64,000 nt of DNA, taken from positions 1 through 64,000 of the forward strand of contig NZ_JBBUKT010000005.1 of the NCBI RefSeq assembly GCF_038066715.1. The letters are read 5' to 3'. Positions 8,137-16,953 of this stretch are shown piece by piece (the stretch's first letter is position 1; the number at the start of each line of letters is the position of its first letter). The translations under genes were made by a program, and so were the position numbers. A model generated the notes under the pieces. The model was not told the origin of the DNA. It ran no database searches and saw only the letters and a list, made by a program, of their open reading frames with translations. This stretch comes from Luteolibacter sp. Y139. GTDB lineage: Bacteria > Verrucomicrobiota > Verrucomicrobiia > Verrucomicrobiales > Akkermansiaceae.

Positions 8137-9264
8137 TCAGGCATTGCCGCAATTGGCCTTGGTCGGCAGTGAAACGCGGAAGGTGGAGCCGATTCCTTCC
8201 TCGCTTTCCACCGTCACCTTTCCACCGTGGGCCTCAGCGACCGTCTTCACGATGGCGAGACCTAACCCCGTTCCGTCCACATCGTTCGGATCGGTTTCTC
8301 CCTTCGCGAAGATTTTTTCCAGGAACTCTTCGGGAATGCCCGTGCCATTGTCGCTGATCCAGCACTCGACTACCCCTTCCTCACTGAGTTCTCGGGCTCC
8401 GATGACGATGCTTCCGCGCGGGGTGTATTTGATGGCGTTGGCGATGAGGTTTTGAAAGAGCCGCCTCAACAGGCTGGCATCCGCATAGACGATCAGTTCT
8501 TCCGGCACCTCATTGATGAGCTGAGTGCTGGAGGTGCCCGCCACGGGATGGAGGTCGTGAGTCAGGGACTCGACGAGAGGCCACAAATCGAACTCGCGGC
8601 GCTCCAGCTTCATCCCGATCTCCGTCTGGAGATTGGTGTTTTCTTCGAGCACCTTGGCGACGAGGTGCTCGAGTTGCTTCACGTTCCGACGCAGCGCACT
8701 TAACATCCGGGCTGATTCCACGCTGAGACCTTCCTTCGCAAGGGTCAGATTCAAGACTCTCTCCGCCAGGGAAATCGCACTCAGCGGCGTCCGGAGATCG
8801 TGGGCCACAAAGGCGAGATACTCTTCCCGGCGCCGCTGCACTTCCAAGGCCCGCCCGGTGGCAAAGGTCTGCAAGGCAAGTCCGATCGCGTGGTCGAAGA
8901 CGCGGTTGATCACATGGAAAGGCTGCCCTTGCAGCTTCAGGTCATGGGCGTCGGCCAGATCGTGGATGCAGCCGCGCAGCACATTGTACTCCGCCACCAC
9001 CTCTTCGATATCGAACGCGTCCATGAGGCGCTGCAGGCCATGGATGGGAGGGCTGCCCTCGGCGAGTGCTTCAGGGATGGTCTGGTCAGACCTTGCCCTG
9101 AGTGCTGCAGCCAACTCATCGAGTAGTCCCGGGATGTGATCGTCGAGCGCCGCAACGTCCAGCGTGCGTGCGGACGGGAGTTCCCGCACTTGCTGGCGCC
9201 ATCGCGCGACGATCGAATCGCGGTCACGCTGGATGAGGGCTGCAAGTTTGGTCAGTTCGCTCAT
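8137..9264 (-). CDS. Sensor histidine kinase with RsbRD-type N-terminal domain
   Basis: 375 residues, soluble. Residues 1-135 resemble the RsbT co-antagonist RsbRD N-terminal domain (ARWRQQVRELPSA, GLLDELAAAL, AEYNVLRGCI). The dimerisation/phosphoacceptor helix has FVAHDLRTPLSAIS with the expected phospho-His at about 155. The ATPase domain has the N box NLIANAIKYTP, G1 DNGTGIPEEF and G2 GTGLGLAIVK, so it should be catalytically competent. There is no membrane segment and no response regulator nearby, making it an orphan kinase that probably senses an intracellular signal. The signal and output partner are unknown. Confidence 0.92.
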   Translation of the reverse strand: MSELTKLAALIQRDRDSIVARWRQQVRELPSARTLDVAALDDHIPGLLDELAAALRARSDQTIPEALAEGSPPIHGLQRLMDAFDIEEVVAEYNVLRGCIHDLADAHDLKLQGQPFHVINRVFDHAIGLALQTFATGRALEVQRRREEYLAFVAHDLRTPLSAISLAERVLNLTLAKEGLSVESARMLSALRRNVKQLEHLVAKVLEENTNLQTEIGMKLERREFDLWPLVESLTHDLHPVAGTSSTQLINEVPEELIVYADASLLRRLFQNLIANAIKYTPRGSIVIGARELSEEGVVECWISDNGTGIPEEFLEKIFAKGETDPNDVDGTGLGLAIVKTVAEAHGGKVTVESEEGIGSTFRVSLPTKANCGNA

Positions 9265-9321
9265 GAATTTCTGGTTCTACTTCCCGCCGGGCAGGTGGTC
9301 GAGCGCGAGGGCAGTATCCAA

Positions 9322-9430
9322 CGTCTTTCCGAAAAGTGGTATCAGGATTTCCTGAAGAAGCACCCGGAGATGAAGCGGACCCAACGTGCGGTGGATGCCA
9401 GCACCTACTGCTCAATCACGTGCGGACCTA
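9322..9430 (+). pseudogene. Relic of two different paralogues joined
   Basis: Read on the + strand, 9322-9378 encodes RLSEKWYQDFLKKHPEMKR, matching the block MADRWYQEILEKHPEMK of the protein at 18421-19740. Immediately after, 9398-9424 matches nucleotide for nucleotide, with few changes, the segment around 7832-7858 of the gene at 6731-7999 (LLNHVRT). The two matches are in different frames and no start or stop frames a gene, so this is best read as debris of deleted paralogues between the kinase and the next gene. Confidence 0.5.
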
Positions 9431-9439
9431 TTCCTCTTG

Positions 9440-9931
9440 TTACCGGTTGGGGGGACGGTCGTCAGGAAAATCGGTTGGTGGGAGGTTTTCCCTGATGATG
9501 GCACTGTCTCCCGACAGCTTGGTGGTGCCGTCCTTCGCCAGGTGTATGGAGGCGCCTTCACCGGCGTAGCCGATCCACGGGCCATCCTTTGTGGCTGCGA
9601 AGGTGATCGGCCCTTTGAAGACGAGCCCCCGGGCGGCGACGGAGACGTCAGTGGCGGCGTAGACGCCGACCCCGGGGATGGTCAGCATGCATCCGCCGTT
9701 GCTGGTTTCTTCAAGCTGGTAACCGGGTGGCAGCAGATCGGAAACGGCCGGCCGGGTCTTTCTTGCCGGCGGTGAACCGTCTTGAAATGGGGCATCTTGG
9801 CCGGTGGAGGCTTTTGGTGAAGCCGAGGTCTTCGAGTTTCCAGCGGATGAACGATTGTCCCTTGAAGAGAGGAGCGCTGCCGGGATCAGGATCAAGCACG
9901 CGGCGAGAATCAGGATGGCACGTCGCTTCAT
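9440..9931 (-). CDS. Exported or membrane-anchored hypothetical protein
   Basis: 163 residues. The N-terminus is a clear signal/anchor (RRAILILAACLILIPAALL) followed by a Ser/Lys-rich linker and a compact domain starting near PAVSDLLPPGYQLEE, with short beta-like stretches (CMLTIPGVGVYAA, GLVFKGPITFAATKDG, HLAKDGTTKLSGD). There is no Cys lipobox. It is convergent with the debris at 9322-9430 and upstream of nothing on the same strand until the kinase. I do not recognise the family. Confidence 0.7.
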   Translation of the reverse strand: MKRRAILILAACLILIPAALLSSRDNRSSAGNSKTSASPKASTGQDAPFQDGSPPARKTRPAVSDLLPPGYQLEETSNGGCMLTIPGVGVYAATDVSVAARGLVFKGPITFAATKDGPWIGYAGEGASIHLAKDGTTKLSGDSAIIRENLPPTDFPDDRPPNR

Positions 9932-9976
9932 GCCGGACTGGATGGCGTGGTCTGGTTCGGCGTCCCCATGCCTTTA

Positions 9977-10591
9977 CTAGTAGAGCTCGTTGATGGCCTC
10001 GGCGAGGACGGTGGCGAGCTTCTGCTGGTAGGCGGGGTCGGTGATGAGCTTGCGGTCTTCGGCGTTGGTGAGGAAGCCGAGTTCGAGGAGGATGGCCTTG
10101 GGGGTATTGAGGTAGGGGAGGCCGAGGCGGTGGGTGGTGACCGTCTGCTTGGGCTCGATGGCGGAGAGGGCTTTGACGAGGTGATCGGGAAGCTCGCGTT
10201 CTTCGAGGAGGAGCTTTTCGTCTTCGGTCTTGGGGCTGCGGAAGATGCGGATGCCACGCTCGTTCGGGTCCTTGCTGGAGGAGAGGTGAAGGCCGAGGAC
10301 GATGATGGGTTTCACATCGGCGATCGTCTGTCGCTTGCTGTTCAGCGGGACGAGTTCGTCGGTGTCGCGGGTGAGATTGGTGACGTAGCCCTTTCGCTTC
10401 AGCTCGGCATCCAGCACCTTGGCGAAGGAGAGCATGATTTCGGATTCCTTCGCCTGGTCGACGGTGGCTCCGGAGTCGCGGCCGCCGTGGCCGGGATCGA
10501 GCATGACGGTGCCGGCGCGCGCCAAGGGGGAGCAGAGGGCGAGCAGGGCCGATACTGCGGCGAAGAGGATGCGCTTGGGGTTGGCTTTCAT
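9977..10591 (-). CDS. N-acetylmuramoyl-L-alanine amidase (Amidase_3 type)
   Basis: 204 residues with a signal peptide cleaving near LCSPLARA-G (about residue 26). This is the zinc amidase fold that cuts the bond between MurNAc and L-Ala in peptidoglycan. LDPGHGGRDSGA gives the first zinc His (about H35), the Glu in KESEIML (49-51) fits the second ligand, LHLSS gives the third (about H102), and ILLELGFLTNAED carries the catalytic Glu (about 170). It is near the minimal size of a periplasmic AmiC catalytic domain, with no AMIN or SPOR domain. Likely role: cell separation or wall turnover. Confidence 0.93.
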   Translation of the reverse strand: MKANPKRILFAAVSALLALCSPLARAGTVMLDPGHGGRDSGATVDQAKESEIMLSFAKVLDAELKRKGYVTNLTRDTDELVPLNSKRQTIADVKPIIVLGLHLSSSKDPNERGIRIFRSPKTEDEKLLLEERELPDHLVKALSAIEPKQTVTTHRLGLPYLNTPKAILLELGFLTNAEDRKLITDPAYQQKLATVLAEAINELY

Positions 10592-10691
10592 GCGGGACGG
10601 GGTTGGGGATTTGATATCAGGTCCACGCTGTCAAAGGCGGTTCGCTTGTCAAGCTGGCTGGCGACAGGCGCGGCGGCGAACGTGTCCGATC

Positions 10692-11198
10692 TCATGATGC
10701 GGCGGCTTCCTTTTGGGCGAGTTCCCATTCTTCCTTCGCGAGACGGCGGGCGCGTTTCTTGTAGAGGAAGAACCAGAGGATGACGGTGAGGGTGATGATC
10801 ATCCAGATGGGAAGGGAGAGGGTATACTTGATCTTCGGGGTTCTGATGCCGGCGGCTTGGGCTGCCTTGCGGTCGGCGGGGGTGGCGCCTTCGTATTTGT
10901 AGGTGTTGCTCTTCTGATACTTCGGGAGGAGGTGGTCCGAGGAGACGGGGCTGGGGGAATCCTGAATGCGGGTCCGGAGGAACTTGAAGGTGCGCTCCGT
11001 GTAGGGGGCGGGGGTGGTTTCCCAATCGAGGTGGATCACGCCGCCTTCCAGATAGGCGAAGGCGGGAGGATTGGTGCCGCTGCGGGGGATGCGAAAGTTC
11101 GTGCTGAAGAAGAAGGAGTCCACCGCGAGGGCGGCCAGCGAGACGAGGACGATGATGCCAGCCCAGAAGGTGACCGAGTGAGGGGTGGGTTTTGACAT
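10692..11198 (-). CDS. Divergent RWKSFW-type two-helix membrane protein
   Basis: 168 residues from the ATG at 11196-11198 (MSKPTPHSVTFWAGIIVLVS). The N-terminus aligns with the 20138-20593 member (RSITFWSGILVIA), so the TFW-x-G core is kept while RWK is lost. An exported loop of about 90 residues holds Tyr/Lys-rich sequence (KYQKSNTYKYEGATPADRKA), helix 2 is IWMIITLTVILWFFLY and the tail is strongly basic (KKRARRLAKEE). It lies upstream of the amidase on the same strand with a 100-nt gap. Confidence 0.82.
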   Translation of the reverse strand: MSKPTPHSVTFWAGIIVLVSLAALAVDSFFFSTNFRIPRSGTNPPAFAYLEGGVIHLDWETTPAPYTERTFKFLRTRIQDSPSPVSSDHLLPKYQKSNTYKYEGATPADRKAAQAAGIRTPKIKYTLSLPIWMIITLTVILWFFLYKKRARRLAKEEWELAQKEAAAS

Positions 11199-11370
11199 GG
11201 GTTTGATTCTCACTCTCTTCATGAGATGCACGAAGCGGAAGGATAAATTGAAGGAGTGGAAGGGACAACTTGCGGAGGCGGCGGTCTTTTGAATGATGTC
11301 CCGGGATTCGGGGTGCTCGTGTTTTCGTTAGATCAACCCGTCTCTTCCTTCCCGGCTCCCTTTCTCCATC

Positions 11371-12597
11371 ATGCTCCGTTGGAAATTGAAACTCGCGATC
11401 GTGGCCGCCGTGATGGGTGTGGCGACTTGGGCGGGCTATCGATCGGAGCGGCGGACGATGGATGCGGCGGGGAAGCCGGCGACGACGATTCGCTCGGTGG
11501 TGCGGCGTGTGATGGCGCCGAAGTCGCGGACGGAGTCGATCGATAAACTGAATGCGCTGCGGCATGTGGCGGGGCGTTCAGAGCCGACGCCGCGGGAGAT
11601 GCAGCAGTGCTGGGAGATCATCCGTGGCTTCACGGTGGAGGATGTGCAGGCGTATCTGGCGGAGATTCCGGATGGGCTGAACCGTCCGGCGAATAGCGCG
11701 CTGGTCTCGATGCTCTTTTACCGCTGGGCGCAGATGGATCCGGAGGGGGCGATGAGTGCGGGGATGCAGCCGCCGTATGCGACGAGCCGGACGATGCCCT
11801 ACATGGTGGTGGTGCCGTGGGTGGAGCGTGACATGGAGGGTGCGATGCGGTGGGCGAAGGCGAATGGGTCGGACTCCGAGAAGATGATCATCGGGAATGA
11901 GGTGGGGCGGATGCTGGCGAAGCAGGATCCGGAGAATGCGCTGGCGCGGGCGAAGGCGGAGTTTCCCGAGGCGGTGAATGCGGTGCTGCTGGAGCTGACG
12001 GAGCTGACGGAGCAGATGAGCGGCAGCAAGGAATCCCGGCAGAAGCTTTTCGGGATTCTGGCGGGTCTTGATGATCCGCAAATCAAGAGGCGCTGTTTGT
12101 ATGAATTGAGGTGGTCTTACGATGAGGGCGACCAGGAGCAGGCGCTGGCGGCGGTGAAGGAGATGGAGGAGTCGGGGCTTTTTCCGGAGCAGGTGGAGAT
12201 TTTCCGCAGGGAGGTGTCCTATCAGGTGATGCGGGAGAAACCCCAGGAGCGGATGGAGTGGATGATGAGCGCGGAGTCGAAGGCGTCGACGGATGCGCAG
12301 GTGGGTGCGTATACGAATTGGGTGCAGAGCAAGCCGGAGGAGGCGATCGCGTGGGCGGCGGAGCATGACAAGATCGACTTCCTGGCGGAGACGGTGAAGA
12401 AGATGACCTACTCGCAGATCCGTGCGGGATGGGTGCCCACGGATGATTCGCGGGGGAGGTGGGAGAATACGACGCACCGGCAATTCAATGCATGGCGTGA
12501 GCATCAGCCGGAGGCGGCCGAGGCGTGGCTCGGGACGCTGCCGACGGAGATGCAGGAGGTTTTCAACGCACCCCTTTCTAACAATGGCACGAAGTAA
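11371..12597 (+). CDS. DPxxA-family membrane-anchored helical protein
   Basis: 408 residues. Anchor KLKLAIVAAVMGVATWAGYR, a basic linker, then regularly spaced helical segments: MDPEGAMSAGMQ, RDMEGAMRWAKANG, QDPENALARAKAEFP, GDQEQALAAVKEM, SKPEEAIAWAAEHD and HQPEAAEAWLGTLP. The 30-40 residue spacing and the A-x-x-W/A-x-x core resemble TPR-like repeats. It overlaps the next gene by 14 nt, the same overlap length as the 1514-1527 junction. Role unknown. Confidence 0.9.
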   Translation: MLRWKLKLAIVAAVMGVATWAGYRSERRTMDAAGKPATTIRSVVRRVMAPKSRTESIDKLNALRHVAGRSEPTPREMQQCWEIIRGFTVEDVQAYLAEIPDGLNRPANSALVSMLFYRWAQMDPEGAMSAGMQPPYATSRTMPYMVVVPWVERDMEGAMRWAKANGSDSEKMIIGNEVGRMLAKQDPENALARAKAEFPEAVNAVLLELTELTEQMSGSKESRQKLFGILAGLDDPQIKRRCLYELRWSYDEGDQEQALAAVKEMEESGLFPEQVEIFRREVSYQVMREKPQERMEWMMSAESKASTDAQVGAYTNWVQSKPEEAIAWAAEHDKIDFLAETVKKMTYSQIRAGWVPTDDSRGRWENTTHRQFNAWREHQPEAAEAWLGTLPTEMQEVFNAPLSNNGTK

Positions 12598-13873
12598 GAC
12601 CAAGACGGTGATCTTCCGCTGCGCTGGCATCGTGGTGCTGGCGGGATTGGCGTGGGTGGGAAGTCGTGCGGGGCACTACATGGCGCGCGGGGGATGGTTT
12701 CAGGGGGAGACGGTGCGCGGGAAGGTGGCGCGTGGCTTGCAAGCGGCGCCGGAGCGAACGGCATCGGCGCCGGTGAAGGCGGCGGATGTGGCGTCGGTGG
12801 TGCGGCGGTTGCAGGCGATCGCGAAGGGGAGCCCGAACCTGCTGATCGACTTCGAGGCGGGGGCGCAGATCGATGCGATCCTGGCGAAGCTTTCGGCGGG
12901 TGAGCTGGCGGCGGTGTTTGACGGGCTGGATTCCGGGGCGGCGCGCCGGGACTACAACATGCGGGCGCTGATCCTGAAGGTGGGCGTGGCGTGGGTGGTG
13001 CTGGATCCGACGGCGGCGATGACGGCGGCGGCGGGGAAGTCCACGGCCATGGGCGGGGACTATTCTTCTAATATCTTCGGGGAGTGGGCGGCGGATGCAC
13101 CCGAGGCGGCCTTCGCGTGGCTGAATGGTGAGGATTTCCCGGCGAGTCTGGAGAAGATGAAGGATGAGCTGCGGAGTTCGGCGCTCTTCAATCTGGCGGA
13201 GCGGGATTTCGACGTGGCGAAGGCGGAGTTCCTCAAGATGGGGGATGAGAAGCAGGGCTGGCAGAGTGGTAGCCGTGCGAGCGTGCTGAGGTATTGGGGC
13301 TCGATGTATCTGGATGATCCAGGGATGCGGGACCAGCTGGTGGAATTCGCGAAGTCGACGGGGAAACCGGATGACTATGCGCGGCTGAATGATGCGCTGC
13401 TGCGGGAGTGGAAGCAGGAGGATCCGCTGGGGATGCTGGAGTATCTGCAGGGGCTGAAGGACTATCTGGAGTCCGATGCGGTGCCGGCGGAGAAGCGGCA
13501 GGAGGTGGATGCGAGCGCGGTGAATGCGGCGATTTATCGGGAGTACACGGGGCAGGCGATGGAGTGGTGGATGAGTCGCTATTCGCAGAGCACGGAGACG
13601 CCGCAGCGGATGCGGGAGGCGATCGGGTACTGGATTCACCAGCGGCCGGCGGAGATGGAGCAGTGGTTCGCGGAGCAGCCGGAGTCGCCACAGCGGGATG
13701 CGATGAGTGCGGCGGCGGCGATTACCTACACGGGCAACGGGAAGTTCCAGGAGGCGGCGAAGAGGGTCGGGGAGATCAGTGATGCGACGATGAAGCAGTC
13801 GGCGGTGGAGCGGCTGAACTATGTGTGGTCGCAGCAGGATGCGAAGGCGGCGGCGGAGTGGCGGGGGAGGTGA
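12584..13873 (+). CDS. DPxxA-family membrane-anchored helical protein (cassette partner)
   Basis: 429 residues from the ATG at 12584, chosen because it starts the signal anchor (TVIFRCAGIVVLAGLAWVGS) and overlaps the upstream stop by 14 nt. Segments: LDPTAAMTAAAGKS, ADAPEAAFAWLNGEDFP, RDFDVAKAEFLKMGD, EDPLGMLEYLQGLKD, RPAEMEQWFAEQPESP. The C-terminus QQDAKAAAEWRGR ends mid-repeat, so the natural end may be slightly truncated; the stop lies just before the repeat cluster at 13877. A CTAACA motif sits directly upstream of the start codon. Confidence 0.9.
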   Translation: MARSKTKTVIFRCAGIVVLAGLAWVGSRAGHYMARGGWFQGETVRGKVARGLQAAPERTASAPVKAADVASVVRRLQAIAKGSPNLLIDFEAGAQIDAILAKLSAGELAAVFDGLDSGAARRDYNMRALILKVGVAWVVLDPTAAMTAAAGKSTAMGGDYSSNIFGEWAADAPEAAFAWLNGEDFPASLEKMKDELRSSALFNLAERDFDVAKAEFLKMGDEKQGWQSGSRASVLRYWGSMYLDDPGMRDQLVEFAKSTGKPDDYARLNDALLREWKQEDPLGMLEYLQGLKDYLESDAVPAEKRQEVDASAVNAAIYREYTGQAMEWWMSRYSQSTETPQRMREAIGYWIHQRPAEMEQWFAEQPESPQRDAMSAAAAITYTGNGKFQEAAKRVGEISDATMKQSAVERLNYVWSQQDAKAAAEWRGR

Positions 13874-14195
13874 GGGAGTTTGCTAGTGTTCAGTGTTCAG
13901 TTTTCAGGAAGAGGGCTGAGTGCCGAGTGATCAGTTAGCAGTGATCAGTGGAAGAATCGGGGCTGTGCACGCGTTGTCACCAACGCGCCTACGGAGGGAT
14001 GAACGAACCGCGAAGACGCGAAGGTCGCGGAGAAGAGCGCGAAGGAAGAAGTGCGGGTGGGAGGTGGAGCAGCCAAAGGCATCGGACTGTCCAAGCGGGG
14101 CAACGCCCCGCGTACCCAGCGGGGGAAAGGCATCGGGGCTGTGGACGCGTTGTCACCAACGCGCCTACGGTGGGAGGATTGAAACGCGGAGGCGG
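13874..14195. repeat. Repeat cluster: TTCAG/GATCAG tract, two family A hairpins, CGCG-rich tract
   Basis: No gene. From 13880 a TGTTCAG/TTTTCAG tract leads into GTGATCAGTG repeats; 13971-13994 is family A (GCGTTG, TCAC, CAACGC, GCCTACGG). From about 14001 a run with CCGCGAAGACGCGAAGGTCGC recurs near 28190, 38085, 39960, 45160 and 45900. Positions 14097-14112 hold a GCGGGGC/GCCCCGC hairpin with tail GTACCCAGCGG. A second family A copy is at 14147-14170. All copies share the + orientation. Confidence 0.8.
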
Positions 14196-15449
14196 TTAGC
14201 GGGTGGTGCCTTGGGATTCGAGGACCTTCATGACTTCGGCTTGGGAGTCCTTGGGGAGGTCGAGGGCTTCCATGGTTTTGCGGAAGTAGGTGCGGAAGGC
14301 TTTGGCGTGGCGGGGTTGGGCGGTGGCCATGGCTTCGCTGAAGGTGCCGGCGGCGGCGAGGAGGACGACGGAGCGGGCGGCATCCGAGGAGAGGCCGCGG
14401 AGGGCGGCGAGGTCCTGGCCGGTGCTGGTGTTGTTGATGGTGACGAGTTGCTTGGCGAAGGCGATGCGGTCTTCTTCCTGCGTGAGCGAGGCCATGACGG
14501 AGCTGACGCTTTCGGCGGAGAGGATGCCGTATTGGGACAGGGTGGTGATGGCTTCGGGCCTGATGTTTTCGGGCAGCGCCTGGATCCTGGGGATGAGCCA
14601 TTTTGTGGCGCTGTCGCTGCCTTCGAGTGCGGCGACGCCGGTGAAGAGGCCATTCAAGTAGCGGATGCCCTTGCCGCCGGAGTCGATGCTTTCCTTCACG
14701 GACTTCCATGCGGCCTCGCGGTCGGTGGCGGTCCAGTATTGGACCATGGCGGTCAGCTGGATTTCATTGCCGAGCGAGGTGAAGAGTTTCTGGAACTCGA
14801 AGCCGGGAGGGAAGGGGCCGGGGGCGAAGGCGATGTCGCCTAACAGGTCGCCATAGGATGCGCGCAGCCGGAGGAGGTCATCCGCGCCGCGTGAGGTGGC
14901 GCCGGCGATGGCACGGGAGACGACGCCTCCTGCCCAGCTCTTGTGGAACTGATCGGCGCCGGACATGCGCTCGATCCAGTGCTTGGCGAGATCGGGTGAA
15001 TCGAAGGCCGCGTCCTCGAGCATCGAGGCGAGCATCAGCTCGCGATCGCCGTCGATGGAGGCGGCCCATTCCAATGCGGCTTCGCCATCGCGGCGGAAGA
15101 GTTCCACGGATGCCATGACGATGACCTGTCGCGCTGCCTGCCAGTCGGGATTCCGGCTATCGCTGAAGACCGCGGTCATGCGGGTGATGAGGTCGCGGAG
15201 GGCCGGGGCATTCATCCGCTCGAGCTCGCGCTGTGCATCGGGGTTCGGCGAGTCGGCGAGGCGGGACTGCCACTTGATGAGGGTATTGAGATCGTGCTTC
15301 TGCTGCTTGATTGGCCCGGTGGATTCGCGGGGAGTGGAGGATGCGGTTTCCTTTTCCGCGGATGCAGAAGGGTGCGCGAGCATGCGGCCGGCGACGATGC
15401 CGGTGGCCATGCCGGCGAGGCAGAGGATGATGGCGGGCGCGCGCTTCAT
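14196..15449 (-). CDS. DPxxA-family membrane-anchored helical protein (paralogue of 6731-7999)
   Basis: 417 residues. Signal anchor APAIILCLAGMATGIVAG; then KHDLNTLIKW, ELFRRDGEAALEWAASIDG, SPDLAKHWIERM, ATSRGADDLLRLRASYGDLLG and TDREAAWKSVKES, matching its paralogue in order and spacing. ATGA coupling (15446-15449) to the upstream gene supports co-expression. The Leu-Leu-Gly at 14840 is encoded CTG-TTA-GGC, one of the CTAACAG motif sites. Confidence 0.9.
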   Translation of the reverse strand: MKRAPAIILCLAGMATGIVAGRMLAHPSASAEKETASSTPRESTGPIKQQKHDLNTLIKWQSRLADSPNPDAQRELERMNAPALRDLITRMTAVFSDSRNPDWQAARQVIVMASVELFRRDGEAALEWAASIDGDRELMLASMLEDAAFDSPDLAKHWIERMSGADQFHKSWAGGVVSRAIAGATSRGADDLLRLRASYGDLLGDIAFAPGPFPPGFEFQKLFTSLGNEIQLTAMVQYWTATDREAAWKSVKESIDSGGKGIRYLNGLFTGVAALEGSDSATKWLIPRIQALPENIRPEAITTLSQYGILSAESVSSVMASLTQEEDRIAFAKQLVTINNTSTGQDLAALRGLSSDAARSVVLLAAAGTFSEAMATAQPRHAKAFRTYFRKTMEALDLPKDSQAEVMKVLESQGTTR

Positions 15450-16666
15450 GGCCGGTAGCGGGAGATGATGGCCTCGATGTGGGGCTCGGCGACGTCCCAG
15501 GAGGCGAGGGTCTTGCGGAGCAGCGCTTCATCGTAGGCGTCGAAGCTGCGGAGGCCGGGGGTGCGGATGGCGGCTTCATCCGGCTCGGCGGATTCCAACA
15601 GCTCAATGCGGCGCTCGATGCCGGGGATCTGCTCGATCACGGGAAGGGCGCCCTCGATATCGCGGAACATCGACTGGGCTGCCCAGGAGGCGATCTCATC
15701 TAACAGAAGTGGATCGTGCAGGCCGAGCGAAAGCGCGGCGAGCCGGGATGGGGTGCCGATCCAATCCTGGCGGGCGGCATCGAGAAACGCGCGCTGATCT
15801 GTGTCCGGGAGGTCCTCGATCTTTTCGGCCAGCCACTTCGGGCCGTCGCCGCCGGAGGCGATGGCATTGTCCGCGAGCTGAACGAGGGACTTGGCGCCAT
15901 GCTGGCCGAGCATCCAATCGAAGGCGAGGTCGGGATCGCGCGCTTGCCAGGCGCTGATGACGGAGTTGGCGAGTGGGTCATCGCCGAGCTGCTGCCATTC
16001 ATCGGTGGCGAGAAGCAGGGTGAAGTCGAAGCGCTTGGGGAATTCGATTGAGACATTGCGGCCCCCGTGAAGCTGCTCCTGGTGGCAGAGGAGGAGGAGC
16101 TGGGCGACGTCTGCGGGGCTGGTGGCGGCGGCTTGATCGAAGCTTTTTTCGACGAAGGCGAGACCGGTGCCGGCGCGATAGAGGTCGCGATGGGCTTGCA
16201 GGAAGGCGAGGCCTTCGGCGGTCTTGTCATCGGGCCACTGCTGGCAGAGCGCGGGGGCGAGGCGTTGCTTCGCGGTAGTGGAGGCGAGTGCGTCGAACCA
16301 TGCGAGTGCGGACTTGAGATCGCGGTGGAGCCATTCGCCGAGGATGCGGCCGGGGAGTGCGGAGGAGGAGCCGCTGGGGAGGACGCAATCGGGCTGGGTG
16401 AGGCTGGTATCGAGGGCGGCGCGGATTTCCTCGGTGGTCCAGGTGGCGAGGAATTCGCGATAGGGATTGGTGGTTCCTTCGAGCGCGGCGCTTGCCTGTT
16501 TGTTGGCGGACTTGAGGAAGTCCTCCTTGGTCCATGGTTGATGCGGGGCGTCGCGGGCTGACTTTTGGGCGGAGGTGCCTGCGGGTGATGGCGGGCCATG
16601 GCCGGTACTCCAGCCGATGGCGATGCCCGCCACGACGGAACCTGCGAGGAGCCACGGCCATTTCAT
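15446..16666 (-). CDS. DPxxA-family membrane-anchored helical protein (paralogue of 5486-6724)
   Basis: 406 residues from the ATG at 16664-16666 (MKWPWLLAGSVVAGIAIGW); an ATG two codons upstream is also possible. Segments WTKEDFLKSA, ATWTTEEIRAALDTS, RDLKSALAWFDALA, RDPDLAFDWMLGQHG and the terminal LLRKTLASWDVAEPHIEAI correspond one for one with the 5486-6724 protein. The loop GDDPLANSVISAW and the Cys residues of CHQEQLHGG are not shared. Function is unknown; duplication of a whole co-translated pair suggests the two proteins work together. Confidence 0.9.
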   Translation of the reverse strand: MKWPWLLAGSVVAGIAIGWSTGHGPPSPAGTSAQKSARDAPHQPWTKEDFLKSANKQASAALEGTTNPYREFLATWTTEEIRAALDTSLTQPDCVLPSGSSSALPGRILGEWLHRDLKSALAWFDALASTTAKQRLAPALCQQWPDDKTAEGLAFLQAHRDLYRAGTGLAFVEKSFDQAAATSPADVAQLLLLCHQEQLHGGRNVSIEFPKRFDFTLLLATDEWQQLGDDPLANSVISAWQARDPDLAFDWMLGQHGAKSLVQLADNAIASGGDGPKWLAEKIEDLPDTDQRAFLDAARQDWIGTPSRLAALSLGLHDPLLLDEIASWAAQSMFRDIEGALPVIEQIPGIERRIELLESAEPDEAAIRTPGLRSFDAYDEALLRKTLASWDVAEPHIEAIISRYRP

Positions 16667-16816
16667 CGGCATACCGGGGCGATCATGCAGAGGGAGGGAG
16701 AAGGTCAATCTGATTCGGGGCGGAAGCCGGGGGTGGTGGCTGGTCGCGCGGAGCGATGGGAGGTCGGGAAGTGGTGGGGAATCTGGAAACGGCGGCCTCT
16801 AACAAAACGCGCGCAG

Positions 16817-16900
16817 CCGGGACGACACGGTCGTTCCGGCTGCGGTTTGGAATGGGGTTGCGATGGGGCTGTGTCGACGGAACGTCGACACTCCTCAGGG
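16817..16900 (+). repeat. Hairpins of family C (degenerate tail) and family D
   Basis: 16817-16839 is a 10-bp hairpin (CCGGGACGAC / GTCGTTCCGG, one G-U pair, loop ACG) of family C type. 16872-16890 is TGTCGAC-GGAAC-GTCGACA followed by the family D tail CTCCTCAGGG at 16891-16900; its stem differs entirely from the other D copies. No gene was seen in 16673-16953. Confidence 0.75.
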
Positions 16901-16953
16901 TAGCGTGCCGCTACAAGAAGGCTGCGCGGTGAGGCTCAGGCTGGTTGCGGGGC

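Noticed and set aside
10592-10691. Possible small RNA between the amidase and its upstream neighbour
   Set aside because: No stable hairpin with a T run and no conserved counterpart in the window.
13877-14060. Insertion sequence suggested by the composite repeat
   Set aside because: No transposase frame, no terminal inverted repeats and no target duplication; the copies are too short and variable.
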